Origin: Paraktedonobacter sp035294465
Lineage (GTDB): Bacteria; Chloroflexota; Ktedonobacteria; Ktedonobacterales; Ktedonobacteraceae
NCBI GenBank assembly: GCA_035294465.1
Contig: DATGKW010000029.1
Span: forward strand, 1 to 20,221
Direction: 5' to 3'
Length of the DNA stretch: 20,221 nucleotides
Part shown: piece by piece, positions 20,180 through 20,221 of the stretch
How positions within the stretch are numbered: the stretch's first letter is position 1
Layout: each line of letters begins with the position of its first letter
Notes under the pieces: generated by a model
The model's input: only the letters and a program-made list of their open reading frames with translations
Databases searched by the model: none
What the model was told of the DNA's origin: nothing
Program-made: the position numbers and the translations under genes

Positions 20180-20221
20180 CAATCGAGATGGAGGTTCACT
20201 GCTGGCGCGCTGGGAGGAATG

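Overview
The window looks like chromosomal DNA from a soil-type member of the Chloroflexota, most probably a Ktedonobacter-like bacterium. This is an inference from gene style: a secreted acid-type G1 glutamic peptidase, several PadR regulators, an XRE-TPR regulator, a Chloroflexota-like membrane protein with an N-terminal 'prefix' region, and a TipA-type MerR protein. No rRNA or tRNA gene was seen, so placement below phylum is uncertain.

Layout, left to right. (1) 1-436: the 3' end of an adenylylsulfate kinase gene, followed by a very long hairpin. (2) 846-2443: a secreted G1 (eqolisin) peptidase gene broken by one in-frame amber codon exactly at the end of its signal peptide, then a small lipoprotein. 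(3) 2747-3635: a MerR/TipAS regulator with a textbook 19-bp-spacer promoter and an operator inside that spacer. (4) 3789-5635: two related VanZ-like membrane proteins, one on each side of a PadR repressor. One is encoded with padR and the other is divergent behind an operator-like palindrome. (5) 5695-10210: mutS and mutL, overlapping, on the + strand. (6) 10281-10574: an orphan Phd/YefM-like antitoxin. (7) 10728-16037, minus strand: a five-gene run E1alpha, E1beta, E2, lipA and an alpha/beta hydrolase, i.e. a 2-oxoacid dehydrogenase together with the enzyme that makes its lipoyl cofactor. No E3 or lipB gene is present in the window. (8) 16565-17390: a second PadR regulator with a Gly/Pro/His-rich N-terminus and a promoter carrying two identical palindromes 30 bp apart. 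(9) 17621-18085: the debris of a GNAT acetyltransferase and a three-repeat CRISPR array without cas genes. (10) 18216-20221: an XRE-TPR regulator under a promoter that overlaps a near-perfect 20-bp palindrome, divergent from a cluster of very small ORFs (two predicted membrane microproteins and one uncertain ORF) behind a field of GCxxTACC-type repeats.

The housekeeping part (mutSL, 2-oxoacid dehydrogenase, lipA) is ordinary. The parts most worth a second look are the amber-interrupted peptidase, the regulator/microprotein locus at the right end, the orphan CRISPR array, and four regulators (MerR, two PadR, XRE) with operators visible in or next to their promoters.
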